Counted from the stretch's first letter, positions 1 through 7,867 are shown. The stretch: DNA of 64,000 nt from Pseudarthrobacter naphthalenicus (GCF_029076445.1 NZ_JARESG010000001.1:310001-374000), one strand, 5' to 3'. Notes: generated from the sequence alone by a model not told the origin. A program made the numbers and translations.

Positions 1-128
1 GGGGAGACCCGGGCAGCAGCCAGGAGTGTTCCGACAATGAGCGCGATGATCCCGGAGACGACAGAGAGGAAGAGGGTGCGCAGAAGGCCTTCCCAGTAGA
101 GGGGGAGGTTGTGAATGATGACGTCCAT
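1..128 (-). CDS. gluC: Amino-acid ABC transporter permease, N-terminal fragment (GluC-like)
   Basis: This gene is cut by the window start; only the first 42 codons are present. The translation begins MDVIIHNLPLYWEGLLRTLF and runs into a hydrophobic helix, the usual N-terminus of HisM/GluC-type inner-membrane permeases of polar amino-acid importers. The ATG at 128 follows the binding-protein gene on the same strand after a 113-bp spacer holding a stem-loop. Position third after the ATPase and binding protein matches the gluABCD order known from corynebacteria. A second permease (gluD) probably lies outside the window (inference). Substrate glutamate is inferred from the binding protein. Confidence 0.8.
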   Translation of the reverse strand, partial: MDVIIHNLPLYWEGLLRTLFLSVVSGIIALIVGTLLAAARVS

Positions 129-175
129 AGGATCCTTCGGCTCTGGGCGTAGTGGGCGTAAACCAGGCTGGCAGC

Positions 176-211
176 TTCCGGGGCGTCCGCTGTGATGCGT
201 ACGCCCCGGAA
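176..211 (-). other. Intercistronic stem-loop between gluB and gluC
   Basis: Two perfect 11-nt arms, TTCCGGGGCGT at 176-186 and ACGCCCCGGAA at 201-211, flank a 14-nt loop. No U-tract follows on the minus strand, so it is more likely an mRNA stabiliser or partial attenuator than a full terminator. Such hairpins after a binding-protein gene usually let it be expressed above the permeases. Confidence 0.6.
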
Positions 212-241
212 ACTGGGGAGGCTACAGGGTAGCGGTGCTGC

Positions 242-1129
242 CTAGTAACGGACGATGGCGGGAAGCTCAGGGGCGGTCTTGATGACCGAACCTGCGGTGG
301 CTTCCCAGGCCTTCTTGTAGGACCCGTCCTTGGCGAATGCCTCAAGCTGGTCGTCAATCCAGTTGCGGAACTCGGCGTCGTCCTTCTTCAGGCCGATGCC
401 GTAGGGCTCCTTGGTGAAGGTCTCATCCGAGGCAAGCTTGAAGGCGTCCGGTTCCTTGTCCACAAAGCCGGCCAGGATCACGTTGTCCGTGGTGATGGCT
501 TCAACCTGCTTGTTGCGCAGCGGCTCGAGGCAGGCGGAGTAGGTCGCTGCCGGAACGAGTTCGGCTCCGTACTTGTCCACGATGGTGGCGGCCGGGGTTG
601 AGCCGGTCACGGAACAGACCTTCTTGCCCTTGACATCTTCGGGCTTCTTGATGGTGTTGTTGTCCTTGTTGACCATGAGGGCCTGGCCGGCTTCGTAGTA
701 CGGGCCCGCAAAGCTGACAACCTGCTTGCGCTTGTCGTTGATGGTGTACGTGGCGATGACGAGGTCAACCTTGCCCTGTTCGATGAAGGGTTCGCGGTTG
801 GCCGACACGGTCTCGGACCATTCGATCTTGTCCGCCGGGATACCCAGCTTGGCAGCAATGAGTTTGCCCATTTCCACGTCAAACCCGACGGGCTTTCCGT
901 CCAGGCCGACCTGGCCGAAGAGGGGCTGATCGTACTTCGTGCCGATCTTGATGGTGCCTGCGCTGGAAAGCTTCGCCATGGTGGTGCCTGCGGCAAACGA
1001 CGGCTTCTCGGCAACCGTCGGGTTGGTCGTTGTGCCGGGGGTAGAGCCGCCACATGCGCTCAGGGACAGTGCCAGGGCGGCGCTGGCCGCCACGAAGAAC
1101 GACTTCCGGCGGGTCATAAATGCCATCAT
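242..1129 (-). CDS. gluB: Glutamate-type ABC transporter substrate-binding lipoprotein
   Basis: Extracytoplasmic receptor of the importer, 295 aa. I start it at the ATG at 1129 because an AAAGGAA Shine-Dalgarno lies just upstream; an in-frame ATG at 1156 would add an unlikely nine-residue extension. The N-terminus is a lipoprotein signal: basic residues, a hydrophobic stretch and the lipobox LSAC with the modified Cys at about residue 26. The rest is a bacterial solute-binding family 3 fold, including the GFDVEMGKLIAAKLG region that contacts the ligand amino group. Two Cys (in KKVCSVTGS and YSACLEPL) could form the disulfide seen in glutamate/aspartate receptors. It sits between gluA and gluC with a hairpin on each side. 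Ligand specificity is inferred. Confidence 0.88.
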   Translation of the reverse strand: MMAFMTRRKSFFVAASAALALSLSACGGSTPGTTTNPTVAEKPSFAAGTTMAKLSSAGTIKIGTKYDQPLFGQVGLDGKPVGFDVEMGKLIAAKLGIPADKIEWSETVSANREPFIEQGKVDLVIATYTINDKRKQVVSFAGPYYEAGQALMVNKDNNTIKKPEDVKGKKVCSVTGSTPAATIVDKYGAELVPAATYSACLEPLRNKQVEAITTDNVILAGFVDKEPDAFKLASDETFTKEPYGIGLKKDDAEFRNWIDDQLEAFAKDGSYKKAWEATAGSVIKTAPELPAIVRY

Positions 1130-1147
1130 GACATTCCTTTCATTGGT

Positions 1148-1166
1148 GGGCCGCAAGTCGCGGCCC
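1148..1166 (-). other. Stem-loop between gluA and gluB
   Basis: Perfect 7-nt arms GGGCCGC (1148-1154) and GCGGCCC (1160-1166) with a 5-nt loop lie in the 74-bp gap after gluA and just before the gluB ribosome site. It may stabilise the gluB message. There is no U-run, so I do not call it a terminator. Confidence 0.45.
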
Positions 1167-1203
1167 GGATGCGAGTTGGAGTGGGTAATGGGTGCTGGAA
1201 AAA

Positions 1204-1959
1204 TCAGTGGGTGAGCAGCTTGGACAGGAAGTCCTTGGCGCGGTCGCTCTTCGGGTTGGTGAAGAATTCCTCTGGGGTGGCGTCCTCGACGATCTGGCCG
1301 TCGGCCATAAACACCACGCGGTCAGCAGCCTTCCGGGCGAAGCCCATTTCGTGCGTGACCACCACCATGGTCATGCCTTCCTTCGCCAACTGGATCATGA
1401 CGTCCAGGACCTCGTTGATCATTTCGGGGTCCAGCGCTGAGGTGGGCTCATCGAAGAGCATGACCTTGGGCTTCATGGCCAGGGCGCGGGCAATGGCCAC
1501 ACGCTGCTGCTGGCCGCCCGAAAGCTGGGCCGGGAGCTTGGGCGCCTGGTGACCGACGCCCACGCGCTCCAACAGGGCCATGGCTTCCTTGTCCGCCTGC
1601 CCTTTGGCCACCCCTTTGACCTTGATGGGGCCCAGGGTCACGTTCTCAAGAATCGTCTTGTGCGCGAAAAGGTTGAAGGACTGGAAAACCATGCCGACGT
1701 CGGCGCGCAGCTGAGCCAGCTCCTTGCCTTCTTCCGGCAGCACTTTGCCGTCAATGCTGATGGTGCCGCCCTCAATCGTTTCCAGGCGGTTGATGGCACG
1801 GCACAGTGTGGACTTGCCCGAGCCTGAGGGCCCGATGACAACCACCACCTCGCCCTTCTTGACCTGAAGATTGATGTCCTTCAGAACGTGCAGCTGGCCA
1901 TAATGCTTATTCACACCATTCAGGGAGACGAGCGCGTCGCCGGGCACATGAGTAGTCAT
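1204..1959 (-). CDS. gluA: Polar amino-acid ABC transporter ATP-binding protein
   Basis: Cytoplasmic ATPase of the glutamate-type importer, 251 aa, normal for the family. Walker A is GPSGSGKST (about residues 43-51), the Q-loop region is VFQSFNLF, the ABC signature is LSGGQQQR, Walker B is VMLFDEP, and the switch His is in VVTHEMGF. The HisP/GlnQ subfamily is clear from the whole sequence. It is the promoter-proximal gene of the minus-strand operon. The ATG at 1959 lies 6 nt after a TAGATT -10 hexamer, so the message is probably leaderless. An inverted repeat just upstream of the promoter may bind a regulator. Confidence 0.93.
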   Translation of the reverse strand: MTTHVPGDALVSLNGVNKHYGQLHVLKDINLQVKKGEVVVVIGPSGSGKSTLCRAINRLETIEGGTISIDGKVLPEEGKELAQLRADVGMVFQSFNLFAHKTILENVTLGPIKVKGVAKGQADKEAMALLERVGVGHQAPKLPAQLSGGQQQRVAIARALAMKPKVMLFDEPTSALDPEMINEVLDVMIQLAKEGMTMVVVTHEMGFARKAADRVVFMADGQIVEDATPEEFFTNPKSDRAKDFLSKLLTH

Positions 1960-1965
1960 AAGAAG

Positions 1966-1971
1966 AATCTA
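1966..1971 (-). promoter_or_regulatory. Leaderless-type -10 element of gluA
   Basis: TAGATT reads on the minus strand, followed by CTTCTT and then the gluA ATG. A TANNNT hexamer ending 6 nt before the start codon places the transcription start at or next to the A of ATG. No convincing Shine-Dalgarno is present. Confidence 0.55.
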
Positions 1972-1995
1972 GCGAACAAAGACTGCTTATGACGG

Positions 1996-2028
1996 GAATC
2001 ACGCCATGTTCCCGCGGAATCGTGATTC
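1996..2028. promoter_or_regulatory. Inverted repeat, candidate operator between gluA and the LOG gene
   Basis: Perfect 8-nt arms GAATCACG (1996-2003) and CGTGATTC (2021-2028) are separated by 17 nt, giving half-site centres 25 bp apart. The dyad lies just upstream of the gluA promoter, between divergent genes. The spacing could suit a dimeric activator or repressor; the protein is unknown. Confidence 0.4.
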
Positions 2029-2063
2029 AAGAGATACCTGCCGCGGCAACGGGACGGGGGCAC

Positions 2064-2069
2064 TAGCCT
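2064..2069 (+). promoter_or_regulatory. Leaderless-type -10 element of the LOG-family gene
   Basis: TAGCCT ends 6 nt before the ATG at 2076. The intervening bases are AGGGGG, which could also act as a very close ribosome site, but the spacing fits leaderless initiation better. Confidence 0.5.
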
Positions 2070-2075
2070 AGGGGG

Positions 2076-2861
2076 ATGAGCATCAACGCAGATCCGGCAA
2101 AATCCACTCAGCCGCGCCGTAAGGGTCCCCTGGAACTGCGCCGCAAACAGGCAGCTGTGGAAATGTCCGATCAGCATTTGCTTGATACCAAGGGCGCAGG
2201 ACAGTTCGTCCACTCTGATCCGTGGCGCGTCCTGCGGATCCAAAGCGAATTCGTGGAAGGTTTCGGAGCGCTCGCGGACCTGGGGCCGGCTGTCAGCGTG
2301 TTCGGTTCGGCGCGCACCAAACCCGGGAGCCCGTTCTATGAAATGGGTATGGCGGTGGGGCGTCACCTCGCGGCCGCCGGGGTAGCCGTCATCACCGGCG
2401 GAGGCCCGGGGTCCATGGAGGCGGCCAACCGCGGCACCGTGGAGGGGAACGGTGTGTCCGTTGGGCTGGGCATTGAACTGCCGTTCGAGCAGGGCCTGAA
2501 CCAGTGGGTGGACCTCGGCATCAACTTCCGTTACTTCTTTGCCCGGAAGACCATGTTCGTCAAATATGCCCAGGGCTTCATCGTCCTGCCCGGTGGACTG
2601 GGGACCCTGGATGAACTTTTTGAGGCCATGGTCCTGGTCCAGACCCGGAAAGTGACGTCCTTCCCGATCGTGCTTCTGGGCGTGGACTTTTGGGGGCCGA
2701 TGATCGAATGGATCCGCGGCACGCTGGTGGCCGAGGGCATGGTCTCGGAAAAGGACCTGGATCTGATCCAGGTGGTGGACGATCCCGCTGAAGCCGTGGA
2801 CCTGGTGCTGCATGGCCCGGTTCCCACCCCCTCAAGCAACGGGGAACAGCGGCCCGAGTAG
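2076..2861 (+). CDS. LOG-family (TIGR00730) nucleotide hydrolase
   Basis: Predicted cytosolic phosphoribohydrolase, 261 aa, with a Rossmann-like lysine-decarboxylase-like fold. The hallmark PGGxGTxxE motif is present as PGGLGTLDE near residues 172-180, after GGGPGSMEAANRG, which binds the phosphoribosyl part. Family members release the base from cytokinin-type or other nucleoside monophosphates; the real bacterial substrate is often unknown. The N-terminal extension of about 60 residues before the fold is typical of the actinobacterial long form. The M. tuberculosis counterpart is Rv1205 as I recall. It is monocistronic or co-transcribed with the next small gene, 23 bp away. Confidence 0.85.
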   Translation: MSINADPAKSTQPRRKGPLELRRKQAAVEMSDQHLLDTKGAGQFVHSDPWRVLRIQSEFVEGFGALADLGPAVSVFGSARTKPGSPFYEMGMAVGRHLAAAGVAVITGGGPGSMEAANRGTVEGNGVSVGLGIELPFEQGLNQWVDLGINFRYFFARKTMFVKYAQGFIVLPGGLGTLDELFEAMVLVQTRKVTSFPIVLLGVDFWGPMIEWIRGTLVAEGMVSEKDLDLIQVVDDPAEAVDLVLHGPVPTPSSNGEQRPE

Positions 2862-2884
2862 TCCGTGGGCCGTGATCTGGCACG

Positions 2885-3295
2885 ATGGGTGCTGTGAGTT
2901 TTTTCCTGGTTTTCATCGCCGTTGTGCTGGTCGGTGCCACGATTTGGGCCGGCGCCGGTGGTTCCCACAGCTTCCTGGCCGGCTTCCGGCGCATCACCGG
3001 CCGGGATTCCAGCCCCGAACCTGCGGCCGACCCTCCGGGCGCGGAGCTGCTCTATGGCGGATTCACCCAGCCCCCGGCCAACCTGCCGCCGGTGCTGCTG
3101 CCCGCGGACGCGGCACCGGCCGACGTCGATAACGTCCGGTTCTCCCTGGGCCTGCGGGGCTACCGGATGGATCAGGTGGACCAGGTCCTGGACGAACTGC
3201 GGGACCAACTGGCGTCCAAGGACGCCGAACTGGCGGAACTGCGGGCCCGGCTGCTCGATGCGGAACGGGCCGCTGCCCCGGAGGCCGGCGCTTGA
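2885..3295 (+). CDS. Small membrane protein with DivIVA-type coiled segment
   Basis: A 136-aa protein of unknown function. One N-terminal transmembrane helix (about residues 4-22) is followed by a Gly/Pro-rich linker and then a C-terminal segment around residues 80-125 with the DivIVA-domain pattern F-x5-RGY-x2-DQVD-x-VLD and a short charged coiled coil (DQLASKDAELAELRARL). DivIVA-like modules localise proteins to poles or septa, so an envelope-growth role is plausible but inferred. It overlaps the next gene by 4 bp (TTGA), implying translational coupling. The ATG at 2885 is used; a GTG at codon 4 is an alternative. Confidence 0.7.
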   Translation: MGAVSFFLVFIAVVLVGATIWAGAGGSHSFLAGFRRITGRDSSPEPAADPPGAELLYGGFTQPPANLPPVLLPADAAPADVDNVRFSLGLRGYRMDQVDQVLDELRDQLASKDAELAELRARLLDAERAAAPEAGA

Positions 3296-4539
3296 GCGCT
3301 GACACGGGGGACAGGACGGGCCCGACGGCGCCGGTCGCTGCCCTGCGGGCCCGCGCCGCCGGTGCCATCGGGCGGTGGCCGTGGTGGCTCCAGGTAGCAG
3401 TCCTCTACGTCGCGGCCCGCCTGGTCAGTGCCTGCATTTTTATTGCCGCTGCCCGGCATCAGGGGCCCAATCCCTGGCTACCCTCCAAACCTGACTACTG
3501 GAATTTCATCAACATTTGGGATGCGCGGTGGTACGGCCGGATCATCACTGACGGGTACCCCTCGTCGTTGCCCACCGATGCAGCGGGCAATGTGCAGGAA
3601 AACGCCTGGGCCTTCTACCCGCTCTTCCCCGCGCTGGGGCGGATACTGTCAGAGGTGACCGGGGCCAGCCCGGCGGCGGGTCTGACGGTTGTGGCGATGC
3701 TCGCGGGCCTTGCGGCCGCCCTTGCCGTTTACTCCCTGTTCCGGCACAGGGCATCACATGGCACGGCCCTGTGGGGAACGGCGTTCTTCGCAACCTTTCC
3801 CGCCTCGGCCATCCTTCAGGTTCCGTACGCGGAACCGCTTACCATCCTCCTGCTGGCCATCACGCTGTTGCTGGTTATCCGGCAGCGTTACGGGTGGGCC
3901 ATGCCGGCGGTGGTCCTCCTGTGCCTGTCCCGCCCCGTGGGCGTCCCATTTGCGGTCATGCTGGGAGTACTCCTGATCGCCGGGGCCGCGGAACGGATCC
4001 GCAAAGGTCCCGAGGGATCCCACAGCATCCGCGGGCTGGTGTCCCTTGCCGGGCTTACCGCCGTATGCGGCGCAGCGGCCCTCTCCTGGCCCGTCGCGGC
4101 ATGGGTTGCCACCGGCGACATGGCCGCCTATACCAAGACCGAAACCGTTTGGCGCGGCCACAGCCTGGTGCCCTTCAAGCCATGGTTCGATACCGGCGTG
4201 GACCTGTTCGGCCCGGTCCTGGGTATCCTGGCGCCGTTCGTTTTTGCGGGACTCTTTGCACTCCTGCTTTTCGCCCGGCCGGTGCTCCGGCTCGGCACGG
4301 AGTTGCGCTTGTGGTGCGCGTGCTACATGGGGTACCTCCTGGTATTCCTGGACCCCCAGACCAGTACATTCCGCATGCTGCTCCCGCTGTTTCCGCTGGC
4401 ACTCGGGGCGGCGATGCTGTCCCGTTCGAAGGCGTACCGCGGCACCGTCCTGACCATGTTTGTGCTGCTCCAGGTCGTGTGGATTGTCTGGCTCTGGGCA
4501 TGGGCACCGCTCCCGGGTGGCGGCGATTATCCCCCGTGA
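3292..4539 (+). CDS. PIG-V-like polytopic membrane glycosyltransferase (predicted)
   Basis: A 415-aa polytopic membrane protein with roughly ten hydrophobic helices. The first extracytoplasmic loop carries WDARWYGRIITDGYP and AFYPLFPAL, matching the conserved WD-x3-Y...GYP and FYPL pattern of PIG-V/GT-C-type mannosyltransferases that use polyprenyl-phosphate sugars. The acceptor is unknown; in actinobacteria such enzymes are thought to modify lipoglycans or proteins. The start is TTG at 3292, overlapping the upstream stop codon, so translation is coupled to the DivIVA-like gene. It could alternatively be annotated only as a hypothetical membrane protein. Confidence 0.7.
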   Translation: MSADTGDRTGPTAPVAALRARAAGAIGRWPWWLQVAVLYVAARLVSACIFIAAARHQGPNPWLPSKPDYWNFINIWDARWYGRIITDGYPSSLPTDAAGNVQENAWAFYPLFPALGRILSEVTGASPAAGLTVVAMLAGLAAALAVYSLFRHRASHGTALWGTAFFATFPASAILQVPYAEPLTILLLAITLLLVIRQRYGWAMPAVVLLCLSRPVGVPFAVMLGVLLIAGAAERIRKGPEGSHSIRGLVSLAGLTAVCGAAALSWPVAAWVATGDMAAYTKTETVWRGHSLVPFKPWFDTGVDLFGPVLGILAPFVFAGLFALLLFARPVLRLGTELRLWCACYMGYLLVFLDPQTSTFRMLLPLFPLALGAAMLSRSKAYRGTVLTMFVLLQVVWIVWLWAWAPLPGGGDYPP

Positions 4540-4623
4540 CGGTAAGCGGTCCCGCGCCCCGGGATCGGAGAATCCGACGCGGCCGTAAATGTCCATCGAT
4601 TAGCTACGTGCGGGTAATTACAG

Positions 4624-4745
4624 GATAATAGGGAGTAAGCAGGGACAACAGGATTCAGAATGTTCAGCAATGGCGGCATCAGTACGGGCCGCCATAGCGG
4701 CTTGATTTGACCACGCGGACACAGCCCGCCCGGGCTGCTATGTCC
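4624..4745 (+). promoter_or_regulatory. Candidate promoter and structured 5' leader of the DUF3117 gene
   Basis: GATAAT at 4624-4629, with TTAGCT about 18 bp upstream, could be a promoter. Between it and the small gene lie two stem-loops: ATGGCGGC/GCCGCCAT (4670-4677 and 4688-4695), and a longer one with GGACA/TGTCC outer arms (4717-4721, 4741-4745) and AGCCCG/CGGGCT inner arms (4723-4728, 4731-4736). The second ends about 12 nt before the ribosome site. The promoter call is weak; the hairpins are plain in the sequence. Confidence 0.35.
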
Positions 4746-4772
4746 TGGGACTAAATGGAGGGGAAATTCCTC

Positions 4773-4940
4773 ATGGCGGCTATGAAACCACGCACGGGCG
4801 ACGGCCCTATGGAAGTCACCAAGGAGGGCCGCAGCCTGATCATGCGCGTACCGCTCGAAGGCGGCGGACGGCTTGTGGTGGAACTCAACGCTGCTGAGGC
4901 GGCCAACCTTAAGGAATGCCTCGTGGGCGTTACCGAATAA
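4773..4940 (+). CDS. DUF3117 small protein
   Basis: A 55-aa protein of a family conserved across Actinobacteria, function unknown. The sequence MAAMKPRTGDGP then EVTKEGR, RVPLEGGGRLVVEL is nearly invariant in recalled homologues (Rv1211 in M. tuberculosis). I start it at the ATG at 4773, where homologues begin and where GGAGGGG sits about 9 nt upstream; an in-frame ATG at 4755 would overlap that ribosome site. The protein has no membrane segment and probably forms a small beta-rich fold. It is followed by a strong terminator shared with the convergent methyltransferase. Confidence 0.85.
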   Translation: MAAMKPRTGDGPMEVTKEGRSLIMRVPLEGGGRLVVELNAAEAANLKECLVGVTE

Positions 4941-4969
4941 TTTCGGGACCGGTTGATCCCGTGGGGCGA

Positions 4970-5009
4970 GGGTCCGCAGCTACAGGCTGCGGGCCCTGTT
5001 CTGTTTTTT
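4970..5009 (+). terminator. Rho-independent terminator after the DUF3117 gene
   Basis: An 11-bp stem (GGGTCCGCAGC at 4970-4980 with GCTGCGGGCCC at 4986-4996, one G-U pair) and a TACAG loop are followed by a T-rich tract ending in six T at 5004-5009. It lies between convergent genes. Confidence 0.85.
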
Positions 5010-5032
5010 GACGGTGCTGTCTCTTGACTGTT

Positions 5033-5665
5033 CTATCTCTTGACGGCGACCAACAGGCCGTCGCCGGTGGGCAGCATGGCAGAGGCCAGGCGGTCGTCGT
5101 CGCGGATCGTTTTGCCCACCTGACGCAAAACCACGGTGTTGGCATCGCGGGCGGCAGGGTTGGCGACGCGGTCCTTGTCCAGGGCGTCGTTGATGATCAG
5201 CAGCCCCCCGGTCTTCAGGAGCCGGACCGCCTGCTCCACGTACCCGGGCAGGCCGGGCTTGTCGGCGTCAATGAAGACCAGGTCATAGGCAGCATCGGTC
5301 AGGCGGGGCAGGACGTCGCCCGCCCGGCCGGAGATGGTCCGGGTGCGGTTCGCCGGGCTGCCGGCCTCCGAAAACGCCTCGCGGGCAGCCTTCAGGTGCT
5401 CCACGTCAACGTCGATGGTGGTGAGCACCGCGTGCGGACCCAGGCCCCGCAGAATGCAGACACCGGAGACGCCCGCCCCTGTTCCGATTTCGACGGCGGT
5501 CTGGGCTTTGGACCCTGCAGCCAGCACCGTCAGGACAGCACCGACGCCCGTCCCGATCGGGGTCACCCCCAGCTCGAAGGACCGCTCCCTGGCACGCACC
5601 ATGACTTCGTCCTCGGCGGGCAGATCTTCAGCATAGGACCAGCTCGTGGACTTGTCGGCGCTCAT
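5033..5665 (-). CDS. O-methyltransferase (Methyltransferase_3 family)
   Basis: A 210-aa SAM-dependent methyltransferase of the catechol-O-methyltransferase-like family. The SAM-binding motif I is VEIGTGAGVSG (about residues 58-68), followed by the acidic residue in TIDVDVEH, and the metal/substrate segment DLVFIDADK (about 127-135) then IINDAL. The substrate is unknown. A homologue (Rv1220c) stands divergent from sigE in mycobacteria as I recall, and the same arrangement is seen here, so co-regulation with envelope stress is plausible but unproven. Confidence 0.88.
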   Translation of the reverse strand: MSADKSTSWSYAEDLPAEDEVMVRARERSFELGVTPIGTGVGAVLTVLAAGSKAQTAVEIGTGAGVSGVCILRGLGPHAVLTTIDVDVEHLKAAREAFSEAGSPANRTRTISGRAGDVLPRLTDAAYDLVFIDADKPGLPGYVEQAVRLLKTGGLLIINDALDKDRVANPAARDANTVVLRQVGKTIRDDDRLASAMLPTGDGLLVAVKR

Positions 5666-5893
5666 GGGGGATTCGCTTTCTAGGCGCAGGGGAGTGTTTA
5701 GTACAGCCTACTGTGTCCGGTGGTGCGGGCAGTGGAAGTAATCCTTTGCGCCGTCGGCTGAAGGGCTGCTCTGATCAGGAAATTCCCAGTCAACTTTGAA
5801 ATGATGGAGATCCGCTCATCCGCGAGGTGATCGGCGCCGAACCAGAGATGTCAACAGTATCCGGGCGATAGCAATCCACGATGGGAGTGGACG
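5666..5893. promoter_or_regulatory. Divergent control region between the methyltransferase and sigE
   Basis: 228 bp between divergent starts. I looked for the ECF-type GGAAC-N16/17-GTT promoter expected for sigE autoregulation and did not find a convincing match. On the minus strand TAGGCT and TACTAA offer possible -10 elements for the methyltransferase, none decisive. A GGGAGTGG ribosome site precedes the sigE ATG. Confidence 0.4.
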
Positions 5894-6508
5894 ATGTCAG
5901 CATCAGATGTGACACCTGTCCCTGCAACAGAACTTTCCGCCGCCTGGGTCAGGCCGACCTGGGAAGAAGTGGTGGCCAACCACTCTGCGAAGGTGTACCG
6001 GCTCGCGTACCGGCTGACCGGAAACAAGTTCGACGCCGAGGACCTCACCCAGGAAGTGTTCGTGCGCGTCTTCCGCTCCCTGGAGAACTTCAAGCCGGGA
6101 ACCCTCGACGGCTGGCTGCACCGGATCACCACCAACCTGTTCCTGGACCAGGCACGCCGCAAGAGCCGGATCCGCTTCGATGCCCTGGGCGAGGATGCGG
6201 AGGCCCGGATCCCCGGGCGCGAGCCCGGTCCGGAGCAGAGCTTCGAGCTGAACAACCTGGACCTTGATGTTCAGGCCGCCCTGGAGGAGCTGCCGCCGGA
6301 CTTCCGCGCCGCCGTCGTCCTGTGCGACTTGGAAGGCCTTTCCTATGATGAAGTGGCCGCGGCACTGGGAGTAAAGCTTGGCACCGTGCGTTCACGGATC
6401 CACCGGGGCCGGACCATGCTCCGCGAGAAACTGGCACACCGGGATCCCCGGCCGCAGCAGGGCCGGAAGCCAAAGCTGTCGCTGCCGCGCATCGCCAGCA
6501 TCCTCTGA
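5894..6508 (+). CDS. sigE: ECF RNA polymerase sigma factor SigE
   Basis: A 204-aa extracytoplasmic-function sigma factor. Region 2 (about residues 25-95) contains [29 protein letters not shown] and [16 protein letters not shown] in that order; region 4 (about 130-185) contains [23 protein letters not shown] with the helix-turn-helix [16 protein letters not shown]. It directs polymerase to envelope-stress promoters; in mycobacteria SigE responds to surface stress and heat. The next gene, 8 bp after the stop, encodes a zinc anti-sigma factor, the standard pairing. A GGGAGTGG ribosome site supports the ATG at 5894. An upstream long frame starting at 5881 is out of frame and ignored. Confidence 0.93.
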   Translation: MSASDVTPVPATELSAAWVRPTWEEVVANHSAKVYRLAYRLTGNKFDAEDLTQEVFVRVFRSLENFKPGTLDGWLHRITTNLFLDQARRKSRIRFDALGEDAEARIPGREPGPEQSFELNNLDLDVQAALEELPPDFRAAVVLCDLEGLSYDEVAAALGVKLGTVRSRIHRGRTMLREKLAHRDPRPQQGRKPKLSLPRIASIL

Positions 6509-6516
6509 TCGGCACC

Positions 6517-7362
6517 ATGACGCCTCAGAACCCTTTTGGCCGCCGGCACCACCGCGGAGCAGAACACCTGCAGTGCTGCACGGAGTGCGCTGCGACCGTC
6601 CAGCGCGAACGTCAATACATCGAGCGGCTCCGTGAATCGGCCGTGCCCCCGGCCAGCGATGATCTGACAGCCCGCCTGCTGGCCCGGACCCACCTGCTCG
6701 CGGCCGCACCGGAACCTGCCCAGAGCCGGCACCCCGGAGTGCGGGCACTTGCCCTCGCCGCCGGCGGGACGGCTGCCGCGGCCGGGATTCTTGCCGTCGG
6801 CGCATTCGCGCTGGCAGGAGACACCCTACCCGCGGCGGGCGCGGCTATGAACGGCAGCCTGATGCAGCACGCCACCCAGCTGCCCGCCGACGGCAGGGCG
6901 CTCACGGCCCCGCAGCTGTCTGCGCTTCGTGCCGAAGGGTGGGTGTGCCCGGGGCTGGAGTCGCTGGGTTTCCGGATCCGCAGTGCCAACGCCGTCACAC
7001 GCAACGGCATGCCGGCCGTGGAGCTGCACCTTTCGGACGGGCAGCACTACGCCACCGTGGTGGAACAGCACCCCACCGCTCCGCCCGCGGCCACCGGCGA
7101 ATTTGAGGTGACCGGCACGGTTCCCTGGACGGCTACGTATGCCACGTCCGCGGGCACGTTCTCCGTGGAGTCCGACCTCCCCGCAGACCGCGCCGAGGCC
7201 ACGCTCCCGGTGTTCCAGCGGCTCAGTTCAGTGGCGGCGGAAGGTGTTGAGGCCGACGCCGGCATCGCGTCAGGGGCGGCCTCCCCGGTTGCCGGTGAGG
7301 AATCGCCGGCGGCCAGGCTGGAACGGGGAATCCGCAAATTTGGAGAGATTTTGGCGGGGTAA
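6517..7362 (+). CDS. rseA: Membrane anti-sigma factor with ZAS motif (RseA-like)
   Basis: A 281-aa single-pass membrane protein that should bind and inhibit SigE. The N-terminal cytoplasmic part carries the zinc anti-sigma signature H17-x3-C21-x2-C24 (HLQCCTEC). A hydrophobic helix follows at about residues 71-95, then an extracytoplasmic domain of about 180 residues that is longer than in mycobacterial RseA. No htrA protease gene follows, unlike the M. tuberculosis sigE-rseA-htrA-tatB order as I recall, so how the sensor is released is unknown. Translation starts 8 bp after sigE, implying co-expression. Confidence 0.85.
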   Translation: MTPQNPFGRRHHRGAEHLQCCTECAATVQRERQYIERLRESAVPPASDDLTARLLARTHLLAAAPEPAQSRHPGVRALALAAGGTAAAAGILAVGAFALAGDTLPAAGAAMNGSLMQHATQLPADGRALTAPQLSALRAEGWVCPGLESLGFRIRSANAVTRNGMPAVELHLSDGQHYATVVEQHPTAPPAATGEFEVTGTVPWTATYATSAGTFSVESDLPADRAEATLPVFQRLSSVAAEGVEADAGIASGAASPVAGEESPAARLERGIRKFGEILAG

Positions 7363-7418
7363 TGTTGGCACGTACCCGGCCCGGCGGACACGAATCGTCA
7401 GAGCGGCTTCGGAGAGGG

Positions 7419-7424
7419 TAATCT
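7419..7424 (+). promoter_or_regulatory. Leaderless-type -10 element of tatB
   Basis: TAATCT ends 7 nt before the tatB GTG at 7432. This suggests tatB has its own promoter besides any read-through from sigE-rseA. Confidence 0.5.
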
Positions 7425-7431
7425 TCCTAAC

Positions 7432-7839
7432 GTGTTTGGAATCAACGGCCCTGAGTTCTTTGTGCTCCTGATTATCGGCATCCTGGTGATCGGTCCCCAA
7501 CGGCTGCCCGAATACACCCAGAAGCTGGCGAACCTGGTCAAGGAAGTCCGCCGGATGGCCTCCGGGGCCCGTGAGCAGATCAAAGAAGAAGTGGGGATCG
7601 ACATCGATGATGTCGACTGGAAGAAGTACGATCCCCGGCAGTACGATCCGCGCCGCATCATCAAGGAAGCGCTGCTGGACGACGACACCAAACCCGTCAG
7701 CTCCGGGGCTCCCGCCGCTGTGGCGGCTGTCACAGGCACCGCTGTGGCTGCCGCCGGCAGTGCACCGGCCCGGCCCCAACGCGTGGTCCAGACTTTGCCG
7801 CCGGGCGCAGCAGCTCCGTTCGACACCGAGGCCACGTAG
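7432..7839 (+). CDS. tatB: Sec-independent translocase protein TatB
   Basis: A 135-aa TatB. It has the short periplasmic N-terminus MFGINGPEF, one transmembrane helix (about residues 8-22) ending in the hallmark GPQRLP hinge, then an amphipathic helix (KLANLVKEVRRMASGAREQI). TatB receives twin-arginine signal peptides and hands them to TatC. The following IDIDDVDWKKYDPRQYDP segment is characteristic of actinobacterial TatB. GTG at 7432 is the start. Position next to sigE-rseA is conserved in actinobacteria; TatA and TatC are not in the window. Confidence 0.92.
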   Translation: MFGINGPEFFVLLIIGILVIGPQRLPEYTQKLANLVKEVRRMASGAREQIKEEVGIDIDDVDWKKYDPRQYDPRRIIKEALLDDDTKPVSSGAPAAVAAVTGTAVAAAGSAPARPQRVVQTLPPGAAAPFDTEAT

Positions 7840-7867
7840 TCGGTTCCCGGTTTCCCGGTGCCAGGCT

